A stretch of DNA of 64,000 nucleotides from Batillaria attramentaria (lineage: Eukaryota > Mollusca > Gastropoda > Batillariidae), in the NCBI GenBank assembly GCA_018292915.2, contig JACVVK020000086.1, positions 105,001 to 169,000 of the forward strand. The letters are read 5' to 3'. A program made the translations under genes and the position numbers. This document shows, in pieces, positions 20,749-31,520 of the stretch. Each line of letters begins with the position of its first letter. Position 1 is the first letter of the stretch. The notes below the pieces were generated by a model, which was not told the DNA's origin, ran no database searches, and worked only from the letters and a program-made list of their open reading frames with translations.

Positions 20749-21242
20749 TCTTCTCTTGCCTTCATTCTTTCGTTCTCTGCCTACGCCGACTAATCCAATA
20801 TCCAGGGGACCCGCGGTTTAGATCTAAATCCAGAATAAGCAAGACTGTAAGCAGACCATTGCAAGCAGACTGAAATAACTCAGCCTGTGTGTGAATGTCC
20901 ACTCCAGAAGTGTGACTGTCTATATAAGATAACCCTCAAGGGCAGACGGTATTTTTTTTTTTTTTTAAACCAAAGTCGAGCAATCCGACCACCAACTTTT
21001 TCCCTGATTTACTGTAAACTGAAAGCAAAGTGCTGAGGAAGCAGACGACATTATTCTTGAAGTGGTGTGACCCTACATAGACCGCATTACCGGAGTGGTC
21101 CGTTCCGCTTGTACTAATTACCGGTAACTCGTAAGAGCCGTGTACTCAGACGGTAATTTCCCGTCACCATTCCCTGCGTTGTATGCTCAGACTGTAGTTT
21201 ACCTCGGCTCGAGTGGCGATGGACTTCCGGGCCGAATAAAAG
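20749..21242. other. no supported gene
   Basis: Normal-complexity sequence with a T run at 20952. A GC-richer patch with several CpG begins near 21075. Confidence 0.3.
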
Positions 21243-21291
21243 ATGGCGGATCGAAGAGCAAGCCATGAGACTTTTTCTTCTGGTCACCGGT
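21243..21291 (+). CDS. possible first exon start (weak)
   Basis: AAAGATGGCGGATCGAAGAG gives a short ORF MADRRASHETFSSG followed by CACCG/GTGATA, a possible splice donor. The setting is CpG-rich and the start lies in a YY1-like AAGATGGCGG context. No homology is recognised; it may equally be chance. Confidence 0.12.
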
Positions 21292-21424
21292 GATATCAGA
21301 ACCGCGACGTGCTTAACGTTCTTTTTAAACACAGCGCCCCCTGGTAGGTTAAATGGGTGTCGTCATGCGCAGTTTGTTCAACGAGTGGACAACTCCTACA
21401 CGGCTTTGCGCAAGGGGAGATCAG

Positions 21425-21700
21425 AAGCGTGTTCTGGCATTATCTCCCTTGAATGGGCGCGGGAAAATTCGATAAGTCCGTGTGTTAGCTCTCCGCTTTT
21501 GGTTGAAGGCCAGTGTGTACTGTTAATTCGGTGAATTTTTTTTTTTCTTTCTGCAGACCGTTGGGGCAAGGGAAACAACAAAAACGTGTACTGGTTTTAT
21601 CTCCCCTGAATGGTCACGGAAAAACTCGATGAAGTTGTGTGTTTTCGGTTGGTTTCCGGTGGAAGTCTGTGTGCACTGCTGATTCGGTGAACTGTTAGTT
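21425..21700. repeat. degenerate tandem duplication, ~155-bp unit x2
   Basis: GTTCTGGCATTATCTCCCTT / GTACTGGTTTTATCTCCCCT, then GGAAAATTCGAT / GGAAAAACTCGAT, and CTGTTAATTCGGTGAA / CTGCTGATTCGGTGAA, recur about 155 bp apart. The copies are clearly diverged. Confidence 0.75.
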
Positions 21701-21735
21701 TTTGCAATTTTTTTTAGGCCAGCGGGAAGGAAGAA

Positions 21736-21790
21736 GAGTGAGTGAGTGACGTCTCAGGGCTTATCGCCGCGCGAGCGAAAAGGAAAAAGA
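21736..21790 (-). mobile_element. SINE3 tail fragment
   Basis: GAGTGAGTGAGTGA followed by GGGCTTATCGCCGCGCGAGC matches the 3' end of SINE3. The rest of the element is not recognisable. Confidence 0.6.
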
Positions 21791-22007
21791 CCAGAAGGTC
21801 ACGCATATTGGAAAAGAATATGTGTCCACCGCAAACGTCAGTAAATGGATCACGAATTGTCAATGTATATGCACGTGGCTGTATTTGTTTGATTTGTAAT
21901 TGTTTGAAGGGAGAAAAGCGCTATTAGGATGCATTATAAAAATTCTCTGCACATACTTCAAACATCCGTTGAAAGAGCAAATGGGGGGGGGGGGGGAGGA
22001 GGGTGTT

Positions 22008-22165
22008 GCTCTCTCTCTCTCTCTTGATGCTTTGGATGTTTGAGGTGTTTGGCAACGGACATTTTGAAATTTGGTCTGGAGACCAAGAACTTTTCTCGTT
22101 CTCAGACAAAGGCCATTCATCTCTCTCTCTCTCTCTCTCTCTCAAAAAAAATAAAATAAATAAAA

Positions 22166-22210
<45 letters not shown>

Positions 22211-22521
22211 TCTGCGGGTTTTTTTTTTCTTTTAAAATCCAAGTCCAGTTTTGCTTAAACTGCCTGCTTTGCTTTTTTGCTTTTATTTTGTTAGTTTGGT
22301 ATAACACCTTGAATGGATCAGGAAAAACTACCCTCCAGCCTAAATCTTTGGCCTTGTTTATGAGAAATTGACTCTCTCTCTCTCTCTCGGTCCTTGCGAT
22401 TTTTTTTTTTCAGAAACGGAAACGGAAAGTTTAAAAACAGATCTGCAGACCAGCAACTTTCACCGTTCACAGATAAACCTCATTTCATTTCCTTTCATTT
22501 TCTTTCATGCATTCTCTGTGC

Positions 22522-22563
<42 letters not shown>

Positions 22564-22790
22564 CTGCGAGAAAACTTGCTGTTTATTTGTACAAAGCCTT
22601 TAGAATCAGAAGCATAATTCTATCTTAACAACAGAATAAGTATGTTGTTCACACTAGTGCAATGTATGTCTCTTTGCAATTTTGTGTTGTGTGATTATCA
22701 GTGTATTACTTCTGTGCTCCCCCTTCATAAGGGGCCAAGGCCTGTGAATAAAACATCGTATCATCTCTCTCTCTCTCTCTCTCTCTGGTT
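22008..22790. repeat. cluster of six (CT)n microsatellites
   Basis: CT runs lie at about 22010-22024, 22120-22143, 22170-22207, 22372-22388, 22524-22560 and 22766-22787, separated by 30-200 bp of unrelated sequence. The last follows a TAAGGGGCCAAGGCCTGTG then AATAAAAC 3'-end-like motif. The spacing suggests repeated seeding by retroposon ends. Confidence 0.85.
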
Positions 22791-23576
22791 TGAAACTGAC
22801 ACCACCCACTGCGCTGAAATCTATAGCCCATTGTACCTCATCTCGAAAGAGCCATGCTTTACCGCACCCTTTTTTGTCTCATTGTTTGCCCTTGCCTTCG
22901 CTGGCAGTCATTTTTGCCCTCCTCTTCAAACCTGGCCATATTGTTTAGATTCTAAACTGCCAGGGAAAAACATTAAGCACAAGAGATGAGCTTCGATCCA
23001 CGCAAGCACGGGCCTTTTCCACGCCCAAGCAAGCAGTAATGGAAAGCTGTGACCACGTTCGGTTGAAGCTTCGTTTCGATGTAGGGCATGTCACGCTAAC
23101 CCAGACAATTAAAACCGGACGAGGTTGTGCACAGGGGGGTAATGGCGTGACCGGCGCAGCACGGATGATCGGTGGGCAGTACGAGGAAATACCAGCGACA
23201 TCAGGCCCACGAAAACAACCCCGTCTAATTTACGCGAGATCGGACTCGCGCGAGATAGTTCACAGGGCGAGAAGCGATAATCATCAATAGCGAATGTTGC
23301 AAGACATCTGTGAATTTTCTGCTCCGATCCATAGAGATCTTATGACGTCAGTTTCCTGAAGCGGAAACTGAGTACGCCACCTTGGTGGGTTCCGCGGTAG
23401 CTCAAAGGTGAACCGCGTTGATTTATGGGAGCGCTGTGCTTCCGGCAGTCAGCCATAATAATAGCAGTGGTTAGCGATTACTTCCCTTGCTTTACGCTGC
23501 TGACGACATAATTTCTTTGTTATTTCAGTGTCTAGATGGCAACAATCTTGTCAGGTTTCATAGCAGCATGTACAGT
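22791..23576. other. no supported gene
   Basis: Contains TGACGTCA (about 23344) followed by a short inverted repeat CAGTTTCC/GGAAACTG at 23350-23371, in a moderately CpG-rich stretch. It could be a promoter fragment, but no adjoining exon is found. Confidence 0.3.
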
Positions 23577-24020
23577 AGGATGTCTCGGAAATTTGTAGGG
23601 AAAGTTTAGGGATTTCAAAGAAAGAACACAGAAGGATAATCATTTGGTAGTATCTGTTGGTATCTCTCTAATTCTTCCTTCTTCTAAACTGGTATTGGTC
23701 GGGTCCCCGGGGGGTGGGGTGGGTGTTTGGGAGCTTAACGTCCTTTTCCACCTTATACGGGTGATATCAAAGACGGGGCAACGGTGAGAAAGCCAGAATA
23801 ATTTTTTTTTGCCGCAGCCGGGATACGAACTCACGACCCGAGCATTAGAAGTCCAACGCTCTACCATTCGGCCACCCCGGCTCCCCAGGATGTCTAGGAA
23901 ATTCGTACGGAAAGTTTAGGGATTTCAAAGAAGGAACACAGAAGGATATTTGGCAGTATCTGTTGGTATCCCTCAAATTCTCCCTTCTTCTAAACTGATA
24001 CTGGTTGGGTCCCCGGGGGC
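23577..24020. repeat. ~133-bp direct repeat flanking a SINE1
   Basis: Copy 1 (23577-23709) and copy 2 (23887-24019) share AGGATGTCT, AAAGTTTAGGGATTTCAAAG, GTATCTGTTGGTATC and GGGTCCCCGGGGG at about 90% identity. The SINE1 lies exactly between them, with no extra base of either copy outside. Confidence 0.9.
23710..23886 (-). mobile_element. SINE1, subfamily A, between long direct repeats
   Basis: Full-length copy (GCTTAACGTCCTTTTCCACC tail, GCCGGGATACGAACTCACGA head). Instead of a short TSD it is bounded by the 133-bp repeat. Confidence 0.93.
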
Positions 24021-24716
24021 TGGAAAAGTTGAGAACGCTTCAAAGGGCAAACACTGACTGACTGTTCACCGCGTCAGCGTGCCATATGTGCGCGATCCCA
24101 TCGGACCTTGCGCCACGCTAATACCCCACAACGCAAACGGGTCTCCTAGGTGGCTTTACTTTTCTTACACGTGACTATCCTGAGCACGAGCGATCTAGGT
24201 GAGTAAATCTGTGGTCGGGCCTTATCTCAGGCGGGTCCTTTTTGACGGCCATTGTAATGGCGCTGGTCACGCGTTTATCTCCCGAGGCTTGGGCGATGTA
24301 GGCTGCGCTGGTGGCCAGCTGACAAAATGATTGCACTTTTAGCGCAATGTTGCTTTTTTTTTTTATTGACACCAAGGACACAGATTGCAAATGGACTTGG
24401 TAAAAATTCAACCCGTTAGCATCCTTTACAAACGCGCTAGTCTGCATTTCCAACCTCTCTGACTTTCCGAATGTTGCAGTCACAATGACAAGCCTGGAAC
24501 GTTTGAAGGGAAATCCTAGCCTGGGAGATTTGCCAGAGAGGGTCTTTTCAAAACATGGGAAAAACAAAAACAAAGCAAACAAACAATAAACAAACAAAAA
24601 CGGAACGCAATAATTATAACGTTTGCTTTCATCAGCACTTTTTTTTATGATGCGGAATTTTATTTTACTGAAAGTAAACCAGGCGACCCAGAACGTTCTG
24701 TAAACTTCCAAATCCT
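24021..24716. other. no supported gene; uninterrupted minus ORF
   Basis: A minus-strand ORF (24175-24711, 178 codons) of normal composition is present. One such ORF is expected by chance in this much sequence, and no domain is recognised. A splice context was not found. Confidence 0.25.
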
Positions 24717-24729
24717 CGCGCGCGCGCGC

Positions 24730-24819
<90 letters not shown>

Positions 24820-24830
24820 GTGTGTGTGTT
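24717..24830. repeat. (CG)n-(TG)n tract, Z-DNA-prone
   Basis: About 13 CG units run directly into about 42 TG units. Alternating purine-pyrimidine with a pure CG block is the strongest left-handed-DNA type of sequence in the window. The unmutated CpG run also implies low methylation or young age. Confidence 0.95.
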
Positions 24831-24989
24831 CTTTGTGTTTTTGTGTTTTGGGTGTTTGGCCTTTTTGTCCGTTCCGATGAATTTTCCGTTGATTTGTAAG
24901 ACGCCTAAAAAGTCACGATGCGTTTTCTGTGGTTCGTGTGAACCTAGCCACAGCTGACTTGTTAAAAAGTTTCGATGCTTGGGGAGGTG

Positions 24990-25027
24990 AGGGGGGGGGG
25001 GGGCTCGAGGGGAAGGGGGGGGGGGGT
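24990..25027. repeat. G-run cluster
   Basis: Two G homopolymers of about 11-12 flank CTCGAGGGGAA, G-quadruplex-capable in principle. Counterpart C runs lie at 25568-25611. Confidence 0.85.
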
Positions 25028-27929
25028 ATTCAACAAAAACAAAAACAAACAAACAACAAGAACTTTTCATCAGAAGTTGTTTTTGGAAATGCCTCCGTGT
25101 TGACGTACCACGAGCAACATTTAAGACGACCTGAAACAAATGAAGTCAGCCAAATCGGGATCAGGTTCCAAATAAGTAGCTAAAAAACATTTTGTTTGTA
25201 GCCCTAATTTGGGCCGACTTCGGCGCGTTCCTCTCTCGTTCATTTCCAGCTTCAAAGAGAAAGTTGGCTGGACACATCTGCTCACTAACCAGGCAGACAA
25301 AGAAAATGGGGTGAAGTTACTAATCAACGGGATGATGTTACGTTTGATATTTTGCCATTCGGTGGAAGGAGGCTAATGGTTCGAAACCCAATTCCTTGGC
25401 GGGAGACCACAGTTTTTGTAGGAGAGGAGTTCTATTCTAGGAAACTGACCTCAAGGTCTAAAGATCTAAGCTAAAGCTGCGAGACACAGAGTGGGGAATA
25501 GTTTCGAAGTTAACTTCTTTCTACGCACAAAAAAATCCCAAACAAACTCCCGAGCCAAGGACTCTAGCCCCCCCCCCCCCCCCCTCACCAACGCCACGCC
25601 CCCCCCCCCTCCTCCCCAACACCAAAGTAAATGAACGCAGACAAACGAACGAACAAAGTTTGTTTTCGCTTTTGCCAAATCCTAAACTTTTTCGCCAAAG
25701 TTTGAAAGCACTAACGTAGACGCAAGCGGCACAATTCTCACAGCATAACCTGACAGTTACTTCCCCTGGTCCCTGAATCCTTCTGGTTCGGCAGTTAGGA
25801 CTATGTATTTGAATTAAACACAGGGTATTATTTATTTTTTTTTTAACTTCTTTTTTTATTTTTTTAAGGGTGGTGGGAAGGGGGTGGGGGTGGAGGCGTT
25901 GTCTTTTTCCTACAAACACACTGTAGATTTTGTTATATGGCAGACCTTCAAACGCTATTCAACGGGGCCAAAGATACTTTTCCCAAGCAATCTTTCATTC
26001 GGGAAATTTACCCCCCCTGAAACTCCAGACACCTGCTGCTTAAAATGTTTTGCCCCCTCACCGATCACAATGCCCCCCTCCTGTGTGGGAAGCTGACAGG
26101 GCTCTGTTCTTCATCCAGTGGACAACAGTAATTGTTTCCTAGGGAGAAGTCCAATCTCCCTTGATATCTTCCACAGCCATGCCTTCAGTGTCAATTAAAA
26201 AAAGAAATTCATCTATTGGCTTAAAAAAAGGGGGAAAAAAAAGGATACGGCAGTGTATTTTGATCGATGTCTGAGTCAACGGGCGCCAGCCAATCTTACT
26301 GTCCCCACTTTGTCTTTCCCGTCGTTACGGCAATCAGATTTTTTTTTCTTTTTTTCTTTTTGTCTCTGACTGTTGACATTTTTGTTCTCTACCGGAGATA
26401 CAAAAACTTCACACACCCTCCAGACGGAGTCCAAAATTGTCTCCCTTGCTCCAGCGCATGCGCAGCGGGTAATTTAGCCAGTCCAGCGTAAGGCAGAGGA
26501 GACCCTGCTGAAAAAATACAGGTCTGCCACATCTCCGCTTTCATGATTGCAACATGAAGCACTGTAATTTTTTCCTAGAGTGCCAGGATGCCCAGCAGAC
26601 TTATAAATCTAAACCGATGAGCGTTTTTTTGTTTTTTTTTTGTTTTGTTTTCAGTCACGTTGCTGATGGCATGACTCTCTCTCTCTCTCTCTCTCTTTAT
26701 CTCTCTCTACACCCCCTCCCTCCGCCCGCCCACCTCTCTGTCTCTGTCTCTCTCTCTCTCTCTCTGGCTGCTGACTTACAACTGCTTTTGAGAGCAAGCC
26801 ATATTTTTGTAGATGAGATTTGAAGTTTTTTGAAGATTTGTCTGATATGAGATGCACCGGGAAACGAAAGTTGGTTGCCCCTCCCCCCCCCCCTTCCGAG
26901 GCAAAACAGAATGATAAGTTTTACTCGCTGTGCTCTGACAAGCACAGGAAGATAGACAAACCGATACATTGCTCTAATCGTTTTGTTGTTTGTTGTTGTT
27001 GTTTTTTGTTTGTTTGTTTGTTTTTTGTTTTTGTTTTTGCTTTTTTTAAAATTAAACAACAACAACAACAAAAACCCTAACATGTTTGCTTTTTCTATTA
27101 ATTAGTTTTCACGATATTTGATAGGATCAGCAGTGTCTCGAGGGGGAGAGAAACCACTCGCAGAAGGAAGTAACTCTATCTGTTTGCCAAATCTATGGAT
27201 GCGACTAGACACCAAATGACTTTACAGCTTCTTTCCAAGGATTTTTCAGGCATAACACTATAGGGCACCGATCAAAAGGGACTGCATTCTGAAGTCGAGG
27301 CAGAAGAGTTACATCCCTTTCCCACTGACGTGCGCTGCATTTCCATTGTAAAATCTAGAATAGTTATGAATCAGTACACCAGTATGAAACCAGGATCTGT
27401 CTTATTGTATACAACTGTACGGTTTTTGACGCTTCATGTTTTTTTTTTTTCTTCTTCTTTTTTTTTTCTCTGCACACAACATAAAGGATTACGTCAGCGA
27501 ATATTGATGATGTAAAAACGACACAATTCAGCAGGTGTGTCTTGTCCTGTCATCCGTTCCGTCGATTGCAATTATTTTCTGCTACTCCCTCACCTTCGAT
27601 TTTCTGTCTCAATGAAACCGCAGTTTCTTTTCCGCCTCCATTCCCTGTTACAACCTCAAATCCATTTTTGTCCTAATCAGACCGGCTCGCGCTTGCGTTT
27701 TCATCAATTTCCAGATTTAAAGGGCGGTTTTTGTGATCCGGCTAAGGCGGTCTGGAAATACGCAACAGGTTTGTTTCTGGCATGTCGTGAAAGCTTGCGT
27801 AGGCCTGCCGTCTTCTTATTGTTACAGCCTCTTCTCAACGCAACAAGTTCATCTCTTTGTCCAGTAATATGGAAACTATGCACCTGTGGTATGTAACTAT
27901 GACAGAGAGACTTTGAGCAGTCCCTTCCT
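25028..27929. other. long stretch without a supported gene
   Basis: Holds C runs (25568-25584, 25602-25611), T-rich patches, CT runs (26675-26700 and 26740-26765), a C run at 26882 and GTT/AAC patches at 26985-27080. Several ORFs of 60-130 codons are within chance expectation. No exon or mobile-element end could be fixed. Confidence 0.35.
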
Positions 27930-28290
27930 CAGTATCTTTCCGACAAGCTTACCACTCATGAAACATCTCGTACCCAAGTTCAATCTCAAAACTTTCGGTG
28001 AGCGTTCTTTCAGTTTCTGTGCCCCCCCCCCCCCTCCCAGGAATTCTCTGCCTCCCTCCCTTAGGAACACCCAGACCCTCTCACAGTTTAAGTCAAAACT
28101 AAAGACTCACCTATTCAAGATAGCATATGATCTGTAGTATCATCTACCCCCCTCCACCCCCCACCCCCAACACACACACACTTAGTGTTTCATGTTTCAT
28201 GTATGCGTGAGAATGTGTGTGTGTAGCGCACTGAGTGTTCTTTGAGCAGACTGTTAGCGCTTTATAAGACCTATTATTATTATTATTATT
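27930..28290 (+). mobile_element. LINE 3' end (CR1/L2/Rex1-like C-terminus), (ATT)n tail
   Basis: The frame ending at 28137 reads KFNLKTFGERSFSFCAP, a proline run made by a C homopolymer, then NSLPPSLRNTQTLSQFKSKL and KTHLFKIAYDL-stop. This is the conserved tail of CR1/L2/Rex1-type ORF2. The C run has replaced the usual LW before NSLP, so the frame is decayed or the run is expanded. A 3' UTR follows, ending TTAGCGCTTTATAAGACC and (TATT)n. Only the last ~60 codons remain. Confidence 0.82.
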
Positions 28291-28392
28291 AAAGAGAATG
28301 TACATATGTCTGTTTGTCTGTATCTTGGAATGTTTGTACGCACGTAAGGATCTGTCGTGTATATAGCATTATGATTATAAAAAAAAAAAAAT

Positions 28393-28870
28393 GATTAACC
28401 GTACCGCGCATGAATATCCCATGTTTTTAAGTCTTTGTCGGTTTTGGCCCTGTATGCCAAAATCAGGCAAGATTATTGGTTCCTTGGCGGCTCTTACTGC
28501 AGCAGATTCTAATACATCACACTTATAAGACGCCCGTCTCTGAAGGACAGAGGCTCAGAGCGCACACACCCACACCCACACCCACACACACACGTACACA
28601 CACACACACACACACACACACGCACCCCCCCTCCCCCCCCCCCCCCCCACACACACACGACACACACACATGAACATGGACAGAGGGTCCCACTTATCTA
28701 CGGAAAGCCTGACGACACACGAGTATAATCAAAGTGCAACACTCCCACTGAATCAAACTGAAATCCATGCAGACATAAATTAATTACGATTTTTTTTTTT
28801 TGCGAGGCTTCTTGTGCACAACCGCAAACTTACTTGGTAGGAACTGAACTAAGAGAAAAAAAAATTAGAT
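28393..28870 (+). repeat. dispersed family R10, split by a CA tract
   Basis: ACCGCGCATGAATATCCCAT, GTCGGTTTTGGCCCTGTATG, GCGGCTCTTACTGCAGCA, CGAGTATAATCAAAGTGCAA and ATCCATGCAGACATAAATTA match copies at 42256, 45196 and 49060-49790 (minus). About 170 bp including CA and C runs (28520-28697) interrupts it. The class is unknown. Confidence 0.7.
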
Positions 28871-29099
28871 GTTTTGCCAGTCTGTGTCCTAAGTAGCGAT
28901 TGTTATTCGTAAGGACAAGAGCAAAAACCATAATTGGCTTGGCTACAGGCGATCCTGGCATAAGCAACCAGATCCTCGTCATTTATTCATAAAGGAAAAC
29001 AAATCCGGACAGTGGGTAATTGGATATGAACATTCTGCGCTGACCAGTCGGTTACTCAGATCATGCTCAGGACACTGACTTTGGGGATGGTTGTTACCA

Positions 29100-29290
29100 C
29101 GTGAATTATGACTCGATTTGGTGAGGAAAAACCAAACAAAACCAAACCAAAACAAAACAAACCAAAACAAAAAACGAAATGAAACAAAAAAAACAAACAA
29201 ACCAAACTCCTGCCCACCAGAGGATTCGAACGTGGCACCCCATGATCCACAGACGTTTAACCACTATGCCAAAACCCCTTGTCGTTGGTG
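29100..29290 (-). mobile_element. tRNA-like SINE fragment with AAAC-type tail
   Basis: Minus strand: A-box-like TTGGCATAGTGGTTAAACG and B-box-like CACGTTCGAATCCTC, followed by GTTTGGTTTG-type tail sequence. A single copy, so the family is not confirmed. Confidence 0.4.
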
Positions 29291-29314
29291 CGTCCTGCGA
29301 CGGGTCTGGGTTGA

Positions 29315-29481
29315 GTGGGTGGGTGGGTGGGTGTTGGGGGTTTAACGTCCTTTTCCACCACATAGGGTGATATCAAAGACGGGGCAACGATGAAAAAGCC
29401 AGCACAAATAATTGGCCCCAACCGGGATCGAACTCACGACCCGAGCATTAGAAGTCCAACGCTCTACCATTCGACCACCCC
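29315..29481 (-). mobile_element. SINE1, subfamily A, 12-bp TSD
   Basis: GGTCTGGGTTGA at 29303-29314 and 29482-29493. The B box has a one-base deletion (GTTCGATCC on the minus strand). Confidence 0.93.
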
Positions 29482-29504
29482 GGTCTGGGTTGAATCCAGT
29501 CCAA

Positions 29505-29828
29505 TGTTTACTTTATGATTTGTATGCTCACAGATCCTTCTGCGTTGTTTTGATAGTGTCTACATCACACCACTCAGACACCTGCACAGTGACGGCATCT
29601 CAAACGCTGGCGCAGAGCCAGCCAGCAGAAGCGCACTCAATGACGCGGCTAACACACTGATCGAGAGTGTTGCATAGCAACACCAACATCTCAGTCGTGG
29701 AATGTGAATGTTCGACCGCACGCGCAAAGCGTAAACAACATTAATTTGTATCGCATTAAGAGCTCTACCAATCATCACGATACAAGCCAAACTGCCCCAA
29801 AACATAAGTGGGCTTAGTTAACATGAAA
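29505..29828 (+). repeat. dispersed family R7
   Basis: CACAGATCCTTCTGCG, ACACCTGCACAGTGACGGCA, GAATGTGAATGTTCGACCGC and ATCGCATTAAGAGCTCTACC line up with the copy at 19545. It ends at ATAAGTGGGCTTAGTTAACA, where a SINE2 begins. Confidence 0.75.
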
Positions 29829-30220
29829 ATAATAATAATAATAATATTGTATAGGCGCTTTACCCAGTTTCATGACTCTGCTCAAAGCGCCGCGAACTGA
29901 ACCCAACACGCACGCTCAAATCACACGCATTCTCTCACACACTTGACATAAACACATTACAATCACGTGGTGCGAAGGGTCAGCTCAGCTATTTAAATTT
30001 CGGGATTTAGAATTGCATTTATTTTTCAAATTTGGTGGGCTGAACATTTCCAAAGCAGCGGGGGAGGAAGCCGGAGTATCCGGAGAGAACCCCCGACGAT
30101 CGGCCCTAATGAACGGTGCTACATACAAGAAGGAAATATTCTCTGCCCCGAGTGGGACTCGAACCCCTGACCTCTCGCATTGGTGACAGGTCTCTTAACC
30201 AATAGACCACCGACCGCCCC
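29829..30220 (-). mobile_element. SINE2, full length
   Basis: Reference SINE2. On the minus strand it has the head GGGGCGGTCGGTGGTC ... TTAAGAGACC and B box GGGGTTCGAGTCCCACTCGG. The body is GGTTCTCTCCGGATACTCCG, GGAAATGTTCAGCCCACCAA and AATCACGTGATTGTAATG-type sequence. The 3' end GGTAAAGCGCCTATACAAT precedes an (ATT)n tail. The 3' end resembles LINE 3' ends in this window (AGCGCTTTATAAGACC plus ATT), as expected if a CR1/L2/Rex1-type LINE mobilises it. Confidence 0.9.
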
Positions 30221-30632
30221 GATTAATGTCTGCAGAGTCAGTTTGGGCAGCGGGAGAGTGTATTTTGCGGTGGAGAATGGGCCAGGGAATGACCACCGCT
30301 GACCACACAATTCGCCTGTCTAGCCAAACGTCATGGAGCAGTGCACCAAACGCCACCCCATTCCTAAAGGTCGCTTAATTATTTAGACGTGTCCACTAGA
30401 ATCAGGAAGATCATGTGGGGTCAATCGTTCACACTCCCAAGGACATAACCGCTGGCGACAAACTGAGACAGGCTTGTTCTTTGATGCGACTGTACCAACT
30501 TTTCCCGACAGTGTGGTCAGAAGCTCATGTTCCCGACTTTTGGCGACCGTACGCGTCTTCAGGAGGGGGGGGGGGGGGGGGGGCTTGCTCTGTTTACGTC
30601 TGGGCTGCCTGGTGCGTGGGATGCTGGGATGT
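30221..30632. other. no supported gene; G run
   Basis: Normal-complexity sequence with a long G homopolymer at 30566-30584. Confidence 0.3.
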
Positions 30633-30636
30633 TTAA

Positions 30637-30995
30637 AGGTCTGCAATCGCAACAAAAAGGCCGCAAAAACTGTGACTCCTGCGACTGAGCATAATGCAGG
30701 CAACTCTGTGACAGTTGCAGAGTTTCCAGCGCTTCGGAGACCCTTATAGAACCAGAGCGTGAGTTTGCAGTGATTTCATTGTGCTTTCGGTCAGTGAGCG
30801 AGACACATCGCCACAGCGTCTAGCGCCGGGGTGTTGTGTGCTGCACGAGAAGACTTGCCACTGCGATCTTTCTCGCTCAGTGCCAAAACGCAAACTGAGC
30901 TGTGAGATCAGGCTGCCCTTGGCTTTTATGGGGGTTTCAGGCACGCTGAAAACGCTGTAACTGCGACAGAGGCTTTCTGTTGAGATTGCAGACCT
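30637..30995. mobile_element. TTAA-flanked MITE, 359 bp
   Basis: The left end AGGTCTGCAATCGCAACA and the right end (reverse complement AGGTCTGCAATCTCAACA) form TIRs of about 30 bp. Both are flanked by TTAA (30633-30636 and 30996-30999), the target of piggyBac-type elements. Subterminal GCGACTG/CGCAGT motifs are also inverted. A second copy is at 41420-41775 (minus). No transposase is encoded. Confidence 0.82.
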
Positions 30996-31079
30996 TTAAG
31001 CGTTGGACTGACAGAACTGATGGGCCAGGACTTCGATTCCCGGTGTCACACGCCGGGTGTAAAAGTTAAAGTGTAAAGA

Positions 31080-31334
31080 GTGAGTGAGTGGGTGGGTGGA
31101 TGTTTGGGAGTTTAACGTCCTTTTCCACCACATACGGAGTGAGTGAGTGAGCTTTTGCGCAGGCCACAAAGACTAGTTCGCAGCGGAGTGTGCCTGCACT
31201 ACTTGAACCCCCCCCCCCCAAAACAAAACAAAAAAAAAAATGTAACTTTGGACAACTGATGCAATCTGGTCTACGGGGCAGTATAGACCTAGCACATGCA
31301 GGAGACGCTGCACCTTCATGCTAATTCATCGAAC
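31080..31334 (-). mobile_element. SINE3, 5'-truncated, 14-bp TSD, with SINE1 tail inside
   Basis: TTAAAGTGTAAAGA at 31066-31079 and 31335-31348 is a perfect TSD. The (GAGT)n tail is interrupted at 31092-31137 by a short piece identical to the last 45 bp of SINE1 (GGAGTTTAACGTCCTTTTCC). The remainder (GGTCTACGGGGCAGTATAGA, CATGCAGGAGACGCTGCACC) is typical SINE3. Confidence 0.87.
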
Positions 31335-31442
31335 TTAAAGTGTAAAGAAATCAAAGCGATCGAGGTAAACTGAATCAAAGCAAACCGACTTGGACAACTT
31401 GGAACAGGACACAACTGACAGACCCCCAAACCATAATTTTAC

Positions 31443-31520
31443 CTCTTTCATCTTCGTCCTCTGATAGGGGGCGCCACCGGTGTACGACATGTCGTCAAAG
31501 GTGACCAGTCCACCATTCAT
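31443..31520 (-). CDS. candidate first coding exon, unknown protein
   Basis: On the minus strand, ATG at 31520 opens 26 codons beginning MNGGLVTFDDMSYTGG and ending ...RTKMKE, followed at once by GTAAAATT, a good splice donor in phase 0. Codon use is unlike the surroundings: about four fifths of the third positions are G or C (GTC ACC GAC GAC TCG TAC ACC GCC CCC CAG AAG GAG). The peptide is of normal complexity. The upstream minus sequence (31521-31870) could be 5' UTR and promoter. No acceptor-linked second exon was found in the window, and the protein is not recognised. It may be the start of a gene continuing toward lower coordinates, or chance. Confidence 0.35.

Noticed and set aside
23392..23460. 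tRNA-like sequence with GCGGTAGCTCAAAGGTG
   Set aside because: Only an A-box-like motif; no B box at the right distance.
24175..24711. 178-codon minus-strand ORF
   Set aside because: About one ORF of this size is expected by chance in 64 kb; no domain, no codon bias, includes a T-rich segment.
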